A stretch of DNA of 64,000 bases. It comes from an uncultured Collinsella sp. (GTDB lineage Bacteria; Actinomycetota; Coriobacteriia; Coriobacteriales; Coriobacteriaceae). The stretch lies in the NCBI GenBank assembly GCA_900542325.1, contig UQMY01000005.1, positions 18,727-82,726 of the forward strand. Reading direction: 5' to 3'. Within the stretch, counting starts at the first letter, position 1. Every line of letters starts with the position of its first letter. Both the position numbers and the translations under genes were made by a program. The notes beneath the pieces are model-generated. The model made no database searches. It had not been told where the DNA came from and worked only from the letters and a program-made list of their open reading frames with translations. Of the stretch, positions 1 to 7,716 are shown in pieces.

Positions 1-660
1 GCCCCTGAGGTCGCCGTCGTCGACCCCGACATGATGGCTTCCATGCCCGCCGGCCTGACCGCTTCTACCGGCATGGATGCTCTGACCCACGCCATCGAGG
101 GCTACACCACCAAGGGTGCTTGGGAGCTCTCCGACATGTTCCACTTTGAGGCCATTAAGCTGATCAGCGAGAACCTGCGCGACTCCGTTGCCGAGGCCAA
201 GTCTGGTCAGCCCGGCTCCGGCCGCGAGGGTATGGCTCTTGGCCAGTATGTCGCCGGCATGGGCTTCTCCAACGTCGGCCTGGGCATCGACCATGCCATG
301 GCTCACACCCTGTCTGCCCACTACGACACTCCGCACGGCGTCGCTTGCGCCATGCTGCTGCCGATCGCCATGGAGTTCAACAAGCCGGTTTGCGCCGAGC
401 GCCTGGCCAAGGTTGCCGTTGCCATGGGTGTTGACACCACGGGCATGAGCACCGACGAGGCTGCCGACGCCGCCATCGCCGCCGTCAAGCAACTCTCCGC
501 CGACGTGAACATTCCGCATGTCTGCGAGGCCATGAAGGCCGACGAGATCGAGGTCCTGGCCAAGGACGCCATGGCTGACGCCTGCTTCCCGGGCAACCCG
601 CGCGAGGCGACGCTCGACGACGTCATCGAGCTCTTCAAGAAGATCTGCCCGGCTGCCTAA
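1..660 (+). CDS. fucO: Lactaldehyde reductase / iron-dependent alcohol dehydrogenase (3' part, cut by window edge)
   Basis: The reading frame is open from base 1, so the N-terminal NAD-binding half lies outside the window; 219 residues are visible. The visible part is the helical iron-binding domain of group III alcohol dehydrogenases: the DALTHAIEG segment carries the Asp and His ligands, and DHAMAH and TPHGVA carry two more His ligands. The GQYVAGMGFSNVGLG and GNPREATLDD segments match FucO (L-lactaldehyde:1,2-propanediol oxidoreductase) closely from memory. Known FucO reduces L-lactaldehyde from fucose or rhamnose breakdown to 1,2-propanediol with NADH in the cytoplasm. The substrate assignment is by family; a broader alcohol dehydrogenase role is possible. 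Confidence 0.85.
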   Translation, partial: APEVAVVDPDMMASMPAGLTASTGMDALTHAIEGYTTKGAWELSDMFHFEAIKLISENLRDSVAEAKSGQPGSGREGMALGQYVAGMGFSNVGLGIDHAMAHTLSAHYDTPHGVACAMLLPIAMEFNKPVCAERLAKVAVAMGVDTTGMSTDEAADAAIAAVKQLSADVNIPHVCEAMKADEIEVLAKDAMADACFPGNPREATLDDVIELFKKICPAA

Positions 661-667
661 CTTGGTT

Positions 668-795
668 CGGCGGGCCCTGCCCGTTAGCCCCGCAATCGTC
701 CTCGGACATGTCGGAAGCCCCCGCTGCGCACTTCGTGCGGCGGGGGCTTCCTCCGTCCTGCGGAAAGATTGTGGGACTAACGGCAGGGGCCGCCG
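668..795. repeat. Long imperfect palindrome downstream of fucO
   Basis: Arms at 668-697 and 767-795 are near-complementary (cggcgggccctgcccgttag against ctaacggcaggggccgccg). A separate strong hairpin sits in the centre. The whole 128-bp stretch could fold on itself and contains no credible gene. Nothing in the window encodes a mobilising enzyme. It is either a mobile palindromic element or a large terminator structure. Confidence 0.6.
713..751 (+). terminator. Terminator-like hairpin after fucO
   Basis: GGAAGCCCCCGC at 713-724 pairs with its exact complement at 740-751, with an inner CGCAC/GTGCG stem and a TTC tip. The stem is very strong but no T-run follows, so it may be a repeat core rather than a simple intrinsic terminator. 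Confidence 0.5.
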
Positions 796-914
796 GCTCG
801 TTATCGTGGCGGGCGCAGTCCTGGCGAGCTCGATGGGTCATCTCGCTAGGTAAAAAGATGGCTCGCGGTGGTATTGTTGCTGTGGGTTTAATTCGATATG
901 AAAGGGTGACTTTG

Positions 915-1943
915 GTGTCCAAGATGGATTCTACGCTCTCCTATATTACTGACCAGTTGAAGGCGCTTACCTCGATTGCTTCACCTACGGGCTATACCCG
1001 TGCGGCTACTGACTATCTAATGGAAACGTTGCGCGATATGGGCTTTGGCCCCGAGCGCTCCAATAAGGGCAACGTGTTGGTTGAGCTTGGTGGCGAGGGT
1101 GAGTCGCTCGTACTGGCGAGCCATGTCGATACCCTGGGCGCCATGGTACGCTCCATTAAGGACAATGGTCGCCTGCGCCCCACGACGCTCGGCGGGCACC
1201 AGTGGTCTACGGCCGATGGCGAGAACTGCACCGTTTACACGCGCGATGGCAATGTCTACACGGGCGTGGTCCTCAATACCGAGCCTTCGGCGCATGTGGC
1301 CGATGAGCCGGTTAAGACCATCGAGAAGAACATGGAAATCCTGCTCGACGAGAACGTCGATAGCAAGGATGATGTCCTCGAGCTGGGTATTCAGACGGGC
1401 GATATCATCGCCATGGATCCGCGCACCACGGTGACGGAAAGCGGCTACATTAAGAGCCGCTTTCTGGATGACAAGCTGTCGGCGGCGATTCTGCTGGGTC
1501 TGGCCCGCGCCGTTGCTGACGGCGAGGTGTCGCTTTCGCGCAAGGTGTCCCTGCTCTTTACCGTGTACGAGGAGGTCGGCCACGGCGGCGCTTTCGTGCC
1601 GGCCGACACGCGCGAGATGATCAGCGTTGACATGGGCTGCGTGGGTGACGACCTGGGCTGCACCGAGCGCATGGTGTCGATCTGCGCCAAGGATTCGGGT
1701 GGCCCCTACAACTACGATCTGGTGACCACGCTGTCCAATATCGCGCGCGAGCTTAAGCTCGATTACGCCATCGACGTGTACCCGCATTACGGTTCGGACG
1801 TCGAGGCCACGCTCTCTGCCGGCTACGACATCCGTCACGGCCTGATCGGCCCCGGCGTGTACGCGAGCCACAACTACGAGCGCAGCCACATCGACGGTGT
1901 GCGTAACACCTTTGAGCTGGTCCGCGCCTACGTGCAGCGCTAA
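915..1943 (+). CDS. M42-family metallopeptidase (glutamyl/tetrahedral aminopeptidase)
   Basis: 342 residues. The family forms large cytosolic shells that remove N-terminal residues from peptides using two metal ions. Visible metal-site motifs in order: ASHVDTLG (first His/Asp), SRFLDDKLSA (bridging Asp), FTVYEEVGHGG (the Glu-Glu catalytic pair), and YPHYGSD and GVYASHNYERSH near the C-terminus (last His). This is the full M42 set and normal length. The GTG at 915 was chosen because AAAGGG at 901-906 lies eight bases upstream; ATG 924 is an alternative. The upstream in-frame extension to about 708 runs through the palindrome and is not credible. Confidence 0.88.
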   Translation: MSKMDSTLSYITDQLKALTSIASPTGYTRAATDYLMETLRDMGFGPERSNKGNVLVELGGEGESLVLASHVDTLGAMVRSIKDNGRLRPTTLGGHQWSTADGENCTVYTRDGNVYTGVVLNTEPSAHVADEPVKTIEKNMEILLDENVDSKDDVLELGIQTGDIIAMDPRTTVTESGYIKSRFLDDKLSAAILLGLARAVADGEVSLSRKVSLLFTVYEEVGHGGAFVPADTREMISVDMGCVGDDLGCTERMVSICAKDSGGPYNYDLVTTLSNIARELKLDYAIDVYPHYGSDVEATLSAGYDIRHGLIGPGVYASHNYERSHIDGVRNTFELVRAYVQR

Positions 1944-1976
1944 GGAAGCAGTTTGCGACTCGGCTGACCAATCGCT

Positions 1977-2002
1977 AAGGCCCGATTTCTCGGGCCTTTT
2001 TT
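1977..2002 (+). terminator. Intrinsic terminator of the M42 peptidase gene
   Basis: AAGGCCCGA pairs with TCGGGCCTT around a four-base loop and is followed by a run of Ts. Confidence 0.9.
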
Positions 2003-2030
2003 CGCTTTAGGTCGTTTAGTATTATGATGT

Positions 2031-2063
2031 AAGTAATCTATTAATTAAACACGTAAATTACTT
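2031..2063. promoter_or_regulatory. AT-rich dyad upstream of the HTH-kinase gene (candidate operator)
   Basis: AAGTAAT at 2031-2037 and ATTACTT at 2057-2063 are exact inverted repeats in a strikingly AT-rich leader directly before the ribosome binding site. The centre is also rich in TTAATTAA. Its position between the likely promoter and start codon suits autorepression by the downstream HTH protein; this is inference. Confidence 0.45.
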
Positions 2064-2081
2064 AACGAGGTGATGCGGTGT

Positions 2082-3455
2082 ATGGATACGTCTGAGTACT
2101 TATCTATGGGTGATGCCGCCCGCCTGTTGGGCGTTACGAAAGCCCGCATATCGCAACTTGCCGCATCGGGGACGCTTGTGTGCGATATTGTGGGCGGCCG
2201 GAAGATGGTCGAGTACAATTCTGCGACCGCCTACCAAAAGGTCCGCAAGCGAGGACGCCGTCCTGCGGCCGATGTGGGACGCAAGTTTACGCTGATGTCG
2301 GCCGACCATGAGGTCGCGCATGTCTCATTTGATCCGACGCGTGAGTTTCCCTTCGAAATCGCCGAGGTCCTCGATGCGCAACGAATGCCGTTTGGCACAT
2401 GCTCGAGCTCTTCTCCTACGGTGAATAAACGGGAGCTCAACGTGTGGTGGAGCCATCGGTCGGTGCCTGACGTTCGCCCTGGACTCGTCTCGCGCTATCG
2501 TGAACTGGGAATTGCCAGTGGCATCGAGGTTCCGGTTCGGTGCCTGGGCTTATCGCTTTCGGATTGTTATTGGCTGCGGCCGGCCGATTGCGCCGAACTC
2601 AAATGGCAAAGCATCAATTACTTTGAGAACGAATTTGAGCGATCGGCGCCCGAAGAGCGTTCGGGTTGGCTGGAAGGCATCGGTCTAAATAATCCGGATA
2701 ACACGTCCGAGGGCGAGCTCCCTAAATCGTGGATGATCCGAAACGGCATTCGCGTTTTGGCTAAAGGGTGCGGGATGGACGACCAACGGCCCTTTAACGA
2801 GGCAGTTGCAACGGCTCTGCATCGTCGCTTGCTTTCCAAGGGGGAGTTTGTTCCTTACACGGTTGAGCGCATGTTCGATGGCCCTGTGTGTCTGTGCGAC
2901 GACTTTCTTGACGGCCGCGAGGAATATGTTCCGGCTGTTTACGTTAAGGGCGCATTTGGTAGCCAGCGGGGAAACTCGACATACGATCGATACTGTTGCT
3001 ACCTCGGCAAGCATGGTGTCGATGAGGCCGCTGTGAGAAGGTCTATGTCGCAGATGATTGTCTGCGATGCCCTTTTGGCCAACAGCGACCGCCATTGGCG
3101 AAACTTCGGCATCATCCGCAATGTCGACACCCTGGAGATAAAACCTGCTCCGCTGTTCGATAGCGGCAACTGCCTGTGGTACAACGTACCAACTGCCGTG
3201 CTCGCAGCTGGGGAGTTTGGGTTTTCCGCTAAGCCGTTTGGGCCCGACCCTTCCGTCCAGCTGGCGCTTGCGGATTTGCTCGATTGGTTCGATTCGTCGC
3301 GGCTCAACGGATTTGTTGATGAAGCGATCGAGATTCTTTCGCAGAGCGAGTGGGCGACGGCGGAGGGTCGACTCGAGGCCATTCACCGCGGCCTTGAGCG
3401 TCGCGTAATCGAGGTTGGTGCCGCTGTTGAGGTACTTCGACACGTGCAGCGATAA
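2082..3455 (+). CDS. HTH domain fused to HipA-like kinase
   Basis: 457 residues. Residues about 5-55 form a MerR/excisionase-like helix-turn-helix (MGDAARLLGVTKARISQLAASG). The C-terminal two thirds look like a HipA/CtkA-type kinase: a FNEAVATALHRRL helix that would carry the conserved Glu, ANSDRHWRNFG with the catalytic D-x-H-x-x-N pattern, and PLFDSGN as the metal-binding Asp loop. In classical HipBA the DNA-binding antitoxin and kinase are separate proteins; here both sit in one chain and no second gene accompanies it. Start ATG 2082 follows AACGAGG at 2064-2070 with an 11-base gap; GTG 2070 and ATG 2073 are too close. The target is unknown; it could be a translation-arresting kinase, a defence protein or a regulator. 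Confidence 0.7.
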   Translation: MDTSEYLSMGDAARLLGVTKARISQLAASGTLVCDIVGGRKMVEYNSATAYQKVRKRGRRPAADVGRKFTLMSADHEVAHVSFDPTREFPFEIAEVLDAQRMPFGTCSSSSPTVNKRELNVWWSHRSVPDVRPGLVSRYRELGIASGIEVPVRCLGLSLSDCYWLRPADCAELKWQSINYFENEFERSAPEERSGWLEGIGLNNPDNTSEGELPKSWMIRNGIRVLAKGCGMDDQRPFNEAVATALHRRLLSKGEFVPYTVERMFDGPVCLCDDFLDGREEYVPAVYVKGAFGSQRGNSTYDRYCCYLGKHGVDEAAVRRSMSQMIVCDALLANSDRHWRNFGIIRNVDTLEIKPAPLFDSGNCLWYNVPTAVLAAGEFGFSAKPFGPDPSVQLALADLLDWFDSSRLNGFVDEAIEILSQSEWATAEGRLEAIHRGLERRVIEVGAAVEVLRHVQR

Positions 3456-3463
3456 ACCCGCGG

Positions 3464-4564
3464 CTACTTAAGCGCGCCGGTCACGGTGCCGCCGCCCAGG
3501 ACGATGTCGCCCCGATAGACGACGACGGCCTGTCCGGGGGCGATGGCGCGCTGCGGCTCGTCAAAGGTCAGCAACATTTGCCCGTCTTCGCCGCGCGTAA
3601 GGGTCGCTGCCTGGTCTTTCTGTCGGTAGCGGTACTTGGCGCCCACGCGAATGCCGCCGGCATCGAGCTCGGCCTCCATGCACTCTGCCGGCGCGCTCCA
3701 AATCCACTCATTGGCAGTTAGCGCCGCCGCGGTTAGGTCCTCGGCTTCGCCCAGATGCACAATGTTGTTGGCGGCGTCGACGCCCGTTACGTACACGGGA
3801 TGCGCCATCGCGACGCCCAGGCCCTTGCGCTGGCCGATGGTATAGCGCAGCGCGCCGCTATGGCGTCCGACCACGCTGCCGTCGCGCCACACAATGTCGC
3901 CCGGTGCAGCGGCATGTCCGCAGCGGCGCTCGATATAGCCCGCGTAGTCGCCGTCCGGGATAAAGCAGATGTCCTCGCTTTCGGCCTTCTTGGCGTTGGC
4001 AAAGTCCTGCTCGGCGGCAATGCGGCGCACGTCGCGCTCTTTGTCCAGCCCTGCCAGCGGAAAGATCGTGCGTGCCAGGCGCTCTTGCGTGAGCGAATAT
4101 AAAAAGTAACTCTGGTCCTTCTTGGGGTCCTCGCCGCGGTGCAGCTGCCAGGTGCCGTCTGCCGCCTGGCTTGTTTTGGCGTAATGTCCCGTTGCGATGT
4201 AGTCACAGCCCATATCGAGCGCCGCATCGAGCAGCGCGCCAAACTTAATGTGGCGGTTGCAGATGATGCACGGGTTGGGCGTCAGCCCTTCCTGGTAGGC
4301 GTTCACAAAGCGCTCGATCACGTTGCGGTCGAAGGTCTGCTGCAGGTCGAGCACATGGTGGGGTATCCCCAGGCGCTCGGCGACGGCCTTTGCATCGGCG
4401 ATGTCGCGGTCGACTTTACTCATGCCCGTGGCGGGGTCGGGTGCGGGGCAGGTGAGACGCATGGTGGCGCCGACGCATTCGTAGCCCTGGCGCTTGAGCA
4501 GGTACGCGGTCACGCTGGAATCGACGCCGCCGCTCATGGCGACGAGCACGCGCTTGTTGTGCAT
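3464..4564 (-). CDS. mnmA: tRNA-specific 2-thiouridylase MnmA
   Basis: 366 residues, the normal length. MnmA activates U34 of tRNA Lys, Glu and Gln with ATP and inserts sulfur from a persulfide carrier. Visible features: PP-loop SGGVDSS at residues 10-16, the first catalytic Cys in NPCIICN, the tRNA-binding GHYAK, the second Cys in EDICFIPDGDY, and a C-terminal beta-barrel with QRAIAPGQ and VVYRGD. It lies downstream of cysK on the same strand, but a terminator-like hairpin separates them. It is convergent with the HTH-kinase gene, with only eight bases between the stops. AGGTTCTCC-side complement upstream gives GGAGAACCTCC-type ribosome binding just before the start. Confidence 0.96.
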   Translation of the reverse strand: MHNKRVLVAMSGGVDSSVTAYLLKRQGYECVGATMRLTCPAPDPATGMSKVDRDIADAKAVAERLGIPHHVLDLQQTFDRNVIERFVNAYQEGLTPNPCIICNRHIKFGALLDAALDMGCDYIATGHYAKTSQAADGTWQLHRGEDPKKDQSYFLYSLTQERLARTIFPLAGLDKERDVRRIAAEQDFANAKKAESEDICFIPDGDYAGYIERRCGHAAAPGDIVWRDGSVVGRHSGALRYTIGQRKGLGVAMAHPVYVTGVDAANNIVHLGEAEDLTAAALTANEWIWSAPAECMEAELDAGGIRVGAKYRYRQKDQAATLTRGEDGQMLLTFDEPQRAIAPGQAVVVYRGDIVLGGGTVTGALK

Positions 4565-4593
4565 GGGGAGGTTCTCCTTGGTGGCATGTGGCC

Positions 4594-4632
4594 AAAAAAG
4601 AAAAGCGGCGCGGGAGGCTGGTTCCGCGCCGC
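4594..4632 (-). terminator. Intrinsic terminator between cysK and mnmA
   Basis: On the minus strand GCGGCGCGG pairs with CCGCGCCGC over a ten-base loop and is followed by TTTTCTTTTTT. It ends the cysK transcript or attenuates entry into mnmA. A smaller perfect hairpin (CTCGTTC/GAACGAG, 4724-4740) lies right after the cysK stop. Confidence 0.8.
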
Positions 4633-4744
4633 AGACATTGTAGCAAGTTCGGGCGTCCTGTGGGACACCCTGTTGGGATGAGCTCAGGCTGCCAGAAGAG
4701 AGGGGAGACCGGCGTGCCTTGGACTCGTTCTAGGAACGAGAGCT

Positions 4745-5683
4745 CTAGTCCTGGAAGAGTGCCGTGGACAGGTAGCGCTCGCCGGTGTCGGCGAGCAGCG
4801 CCACGATGGTCTTGCCCTCGTTCTCGGGGCGCTTGGCCAGCTGCAGTGCGGCCCACACGGCGGCGCCGGACGAAATGCCCACGAGCACGCCCTCCTTGTG
4901 GCCCACGGCGCGGCCGGTGGCAAAGGCGTCGTCGTTCTCGACGGGGATGATCTCGTCGTAGACCTGGGTGTCGAGGACGTCGGGCACAAAGCCGGCACCG
5001 ATACCCTGGATCTTGTGCGGGCCGGCCTGGCCCTTAGAGAGCACCGGGGAGGTGGCGGGCTCGACGGCGACGACCTGAATCTCGGGGTTTTGCTCCTTGA
5101 GGAACTCGCCCACGCCGGTCACGGTGCCGCCGGTGCCGACGCCGGCGACGAAGATGTCGACCTTGCCGTCGGTGTCGTCCCAGATCTCGGGGCCGGTCGT
5201 GGCCTTGTGAATGGCCGGGTTCGCGGGGTTCACAAACTGGCCGGCGATGATGCTGTTGGGGGTCTCCTTCTGCAACTCTTCGGCCTTGGCGATAGCGCCC
5301 TTCATGCCTTTGGAGCCGTCGGTGAGCACGAGCTGCGCACCGTATGCCTGCATCAGCTTGCGGCGCTCGACGGACATGGTCTCGGGCATGGTGATGATCA
5401 CCTTGTAGCCGCGGGCGGCCGCCACCGAGGCGATGCCGACGCCGGTGTTGCCGCTCGTGGGCTCGATGATGGTGTAGTCGCCGCCACGCACGAGCTTGCC
5501 TGCCTTCTCGGCCTCGTCAATCATGTTCTTGGCGACGCGGTCTTTAACGGATCCGGCGGGGTTGAAGTATTCCAGCTTGACGAGCACGCGGGCCTTGAGG
5601 TCCTCATCGGCCTCAAAGTGGGTGAGCTCCAGGAGCGGGGTGTGGCCGATAAGCTGATCGATGGACGTGTAAACCTTGCTCAT
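4745..5683 (-). CDS. cysK: Cysteine synthase A (O-acetylserine sulfhydrylase)
   Basis: 312 residues, typical. A PLP enzyme that makes L-cysteine from O-acetylserine and sulfide in the cytoplasm. PAGSVKDRVAKNMI contains the PLP lysine, PTSGNTGVGIA the substrate loop, GVGTGGTVTGVG the phosphate-binding glycine loop, and GISSGAAVWAA the pyridine-contact serine. Start is set by GGAGG six bases before ATG. A divergent Rrf2 regulator and a nested dyad lie upstream, so repression tied to cysteine or Fe-S status is likely. Downstream mnmA also depends on cysteine sulfur. Confidence 0.95.
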   Translation of the reverse strand: MSKVYTSIDQLIGHTPLLELTHFEADEDLKARVLVKLEYFNPAGSVKDRVAKNMIDEAEKAGKLVRGGDYTIIEPTSGNTGVGIASVAAARGYKVIITMPETMSVERRKLMQAYGAQLVLTDGSKGMKGAIAKAEELQKETPNSIIAGQFVNPANPAIHKATTGPEIWDDTDGKVDIFVAGVGTGGTVTGVGEFLKEQNPEIQVVAVEPATSPVLSKGQAGPHKIQGIGAGFVPDVLDTQVYDEIIPVENDDAFATGRAVGHKEGVLVGISSGAAVWAALQLAKRPENEGKTIVALLADTGERYLSTALFQD

Positions 5684-5741
5684 GATGAACCTCCAAAGTG
5701 TTCAAATGACTGGATACCGTGTGGTTTTACGGTGTGTCTAG

Positions 5742-5781
5742 CAGCTAAACCCATAAACCTTATAGGTTGTTCGTTTAGCTG
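5742..5781. promoter_or_regulatory. Nested dyad between cysK and the Rrf2 gene (candidate operator)
   Basis: Outer perfect arms CAGCTAAAC (5742-5750) and GTTTAGCTG (5773-5781) enclose an inner perfect dyad AACCT-TAT-AGGTT (5756-5768). The two dyads share nearly the same centre. It lies 59 bases upstream of the cysK start in a divergent intergenic region, where an Rrf2-type repressor would be expected to act. No experimental consensus was used. Confidence 0.6.
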
Positions 5782-5936
5782 TTGGGAAGCATAGTAGACA
5801 CCGAAGCCTAGTAATGCAATAGGAAATAGGAGATTATTGCAAGTTGATTAACCATCTTGACCGGAACGGGTATTTTCAAAGCCAATTTTTCGGCTAGAAT
5901 TTCAACGGACTAAAAGACCGAAAGGCAGCACTATAT

Positions 5937-6365
5937 ATGTTGGTTTCCACAAAGGGCAGATATGCCCTGCGCGTTATGGTCGACCTGGCCGAGCATCAGG
6001 CGGCCGGTCGCATCCCGCTCAAAGAGATCGCGGCGCGCCAGGGGATTTCGGAGAAGTACCTCGAGAATATTCTGGCTACGCTCGTGCGCGCCAACATGCT
6101 CTCGGGCATGCGCGGCAAGGGCGGCGGCTATGTGCTCACGCGCCCGCCCGAGCAGTACACGGTGGGCGAGATCTTGCGCCTGACCGAGGGCAGCCTGGCG
6201 CCGGTCGCCTGCCTGGATGGCGACTGCAAGGGTTGTTCGCGCTCTGACGAGTGCCCCACGCTCGACGTGTGGAAGAACCTGGACAAGCTCATCAACGACT
6301 ACCTCGACGGTGTGACGCTTGATCAACTTGTCGCTCCCAACGAAGGCTACGACTACGTGATCTAG
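5937..6365 (+). CDS. Rrf2-family transcriptional regulator (IscR/CymR-like)
   Basis: 142 residues. Starts MLVSTKGRYALRVMVDLAEHQ, the hallmark winged-helix opening of Rrf2 proteins; the recognition helix region is GISEKYLENILATLVRANM and the wing is GKGGGYVLTRP. Cys residues in ACLDGDCKGCSRSDEC fit the cluster-binding loop seen in IscR-like members, although the spacing (C-x4-C-x2-C-x5-C) is not the classical one. B. subtilis CymR lacks such cysteines, so this protein may sense Fe-S or redox state. Divergent from cysK, which is its probable target. An AAAGG ribosome site precedes ATG 5937. Confidence 0.88.
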   Translation: MLVSTKGRYALRVMVDLAEHQAAGRIPLKEIAARQGISEKYLENILATLVRANMLSGMRGKGGGYVLTRPPEQYTVGEILRLTEGSLAPVACLDGDCKGCSRSDECPTLDVWKNLDKLINDYLDGVTLDQLVAPNEGYDYVI

Positions 6366-6370
6366 CCCAC

Positions 6371-6401
6371 CTGCCATTTGGGGACGGGGTGGAAATGGCA
6401 G
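6371..6401. repeat. REP-like hairpin unit 1 (TTGGGGACG core)
   Basis: CTGCCATTT and AAATGGCAG are exact inverted arms around a loop that begins GGGGACGGGG. The same stem-TTGGGGACG-stem layout recurs at 7549, 7602, 63834, 63945 and 63972 in this window. Confidence 0.6.
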
Positions 6402-6432
6402 ATTCTCTCGCCCTTTGAGACTTGGCAAATAA

Positions 6433-6469
6433 GAAGGCCGCCCATTTTTGCGATGGGCGGCCTTCGTTT
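6433..6469. terminator. Bidirectional terminator between Rrf2 and holin-like genes
   Basis: GAAGGCCGCCCAT and ATGGGCGGCCTTC form a 13-bp perfect stem followed by GTTTT on the plus strand. It lies between convergent genes and can serve both. Confidence 0.8.
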
Positions 6470-6505
6470 TGGGCTGTTGAGACGGGCGCGGCCGGAATGG
6501 CCGTT

Positions 6506-6871
6506 TTAGCCCTCGGCGATGCTGTCGAGGATGCTGCGCATGATGGACACCAGGATGCTGCCCATAAAGGCCGATCCAAAGCTGGCGATGGAGATACCCG
6601 CGCCCAGCAGATTGACCGACAGATAGCTGGCCAGCTCGAGCATAAAGCTGTTGACTACGAGCTGAAAAATACCCAGCGTAATGATCGTGAGCGGCAGCGA
6701 GATGACCGTCAGGAACGGCTTGACGAGCGAATCGACGATGTTCAGGAACAGTCCCACGAAGGCGAAACAGACCCAGGCCTCGGCAAAACCGAAGGGCTGG
6801 ATGCCGGGAACGAGGAACGTGGCAATCGCGATGGCGATCGAGGTAAAGAGCCAGTTAAGCATAAAGCGCAT
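6506..6871 (-). CDS. Phage-holin-family membrane protein (PF04020 type)
   Basis: 121 residues with four predicted membrane segments: 5-20, 28-45, 55-78 and 90-115. The LVKPFLTVISLPLTIITLGIF stretch is the signature of the widespread four-TM family annotated as holin superfamily IV. Despite the name, these are usually chromosomal housekeeping proteins of unknown function; no lysin or phage gene is nearby. Start at 6871 follows AAAGGA on the minus strand. Function not assigned. Confidence 0.8.
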   Translation of the reverse strand: MRFMLNWLFTSIAIAIATFLVPGIQPFGFAEAWVCFAFVGLFLNIVDSLVKPFLTVISLPLTIITLGIFQLVVNSFMLELASYLSVNLLGAGISIASFGSAFMGSILVSIMRSILDSIAEG

Positions 6872-7195
6872 GGTGTGAATCCTTTCTTGCGCAGGGTGCG
6901 TCGGTGTCGCGTGAAGCGGTTTGCTGCGGCAGCTTGGACGGCCGCTCGGGTGTGCCGCCTTGTTCGGCCGTCCATTGTCTCAGATATTCGTGGAGCTTAC
7001 GTGCGCATTCGGTTTCAAAACGGCGTTCGTCCTAGAAAATGCGCCGCTGGCAGAGAGTTTTGTCGCTTTAGTTTGGTGGTGTGCTAAACTGCTACGGGCA
7101 AAAGCCACACGCGTTGCCCTATTGCATAGAACGGGCGAACGATGCCCGATGTCAGTATCAACTTCGATGCCTTTTGGCGGGTTTGGCGGTGATCG
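6872..7195. other. Divergent intergenic region with inverted repeat
   Basis: The 324 bases between two divergent genes contain no credible ORF. GGACGGCCG at 6936-6944 and CGGCCGTCC at 6965-6973 are perfect inverted arms on the upstream side of the holin-like gene. TAAACT at 7085-7090 is a possible -10 box for the TrpR-like gene, with TTGTCG at 7060 a poorly spaced -35. Confidence 0.4.
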
Positions 7196-7495
7196 ATGAA
7201 TATCGAGAACATGTTTGACAAGCCTGATGTCAAGCAGCTGGTCCACGCATTTAGTCTTTTGGATGACGAGAAGGATATCCAAGCGTTTTTGACCGATATC
7301 TGCACGCCGCGCGAGATCTGCGATCTATCGCAGCGTCTGCAGGTTGCGCGTTATCTGGATGAGGGCGAGCCTTATGTTGAGGTTCAGGCCCGCACCGGCG
7401 CTTCGTCCACTACGGTGAGCCGCGTTTCAAAGGCACTCAACGGCGAGTACGGCGGCTATCGCAAGATCCTCATCAAACTGGAGGATGGCGAGTAG
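7196..7495 (+). CDS. TrpR-superfamily regulator, YerC/YecD type
   Basis: 99 residues, standard for this family. An all-helical TrpR-like fold: LTDICTPREICDLSQRLQVARYL followed by a helix-turn-helix, VQARTGASSTTVSRVSKALN, and the conserved GGYRKIL tail. The family is common in Gram-positive bacteria as a small DNA-binding protein; no effector pocket assignment is possible here. GGCGGTG precedes the ATG. A terminator follows closely, so it is probably monocistronic. Confidence 0.88.
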   Translation: MNIENMFDKPDVKQLVHAFSLLDDEKDIQAFLTDICTPREICDLSQRLQVARYLDEGEPYVEVQARTGASSTTVSRVSKALNGEYGGYRKILIKLEDGE

Positions 7496-7522
7496 GCCAG
7501 CGGCAACAAACGAATTGCGCAG

Positions 7523-7549
7523 AACCGTCCCTTCGGGGGCGGTTTTTTG
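7523..7549 (+). terminator. Intrinsic terminator of the YerC-like gene
   Basis: AACCGTCCC and GGGGGCGGTT pair across a TTC loop and are followed by TTTTTT. Confidence 0.88.
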
Positions 7550-7577
7550 ATCCTTTGGGGACGGAGGAAAACGGATC
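7549..7577 (+). repeat. REP-like hairpin unit 2
   Basis: GATCC and GGATC arms enclose TTTGGGGACGGAGGAAAAC. An inverted relative follows at 7602-7632, so the pair forms a larger 84-bp palindrome. Confidence 0.55.
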
Positions 7578-7601
7578 GCTGGGTTAGACTGACCTCCTCG
7601 G

Positions 7602-7632
7602 TGATCCATTTTCCTCCGTCTCCAAGGGGTCA
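7602..7632 (-). repeat. REP-like hairpin unit 2, inverted partner
   Basis: Read on the minus strand it is TGACCCCTTGGAGACGGAGG then AAAATGGATCA, an imperfect copy of the unit at 7549-7577. The two face each other across 24 bases, as in paired REP (BIME-like) arrangements. Confidence 0.5.
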
Positions 7633-7716
7633 AATCTGTTGGCGTGGGGCAAATCTGTCCGCGCGGGCGGGTAGGATGGAAACATTGAATATTGCGAACG
7701 GTTTGAGTGGAGGACC

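Noticed and set aside
1017..1889. Long minus-strand ORF (290 codons) across the M42 peptidase gene
   Set aside because: Mirror frame of a GC-rich gene with clear family motifs on the plus strand; no motif or ribosome site of its own.
6371..7632. CRISPR array
   Set aside because: The repeats are palindromic, unequally spaced and only two or three per site; no cas gene in the window.
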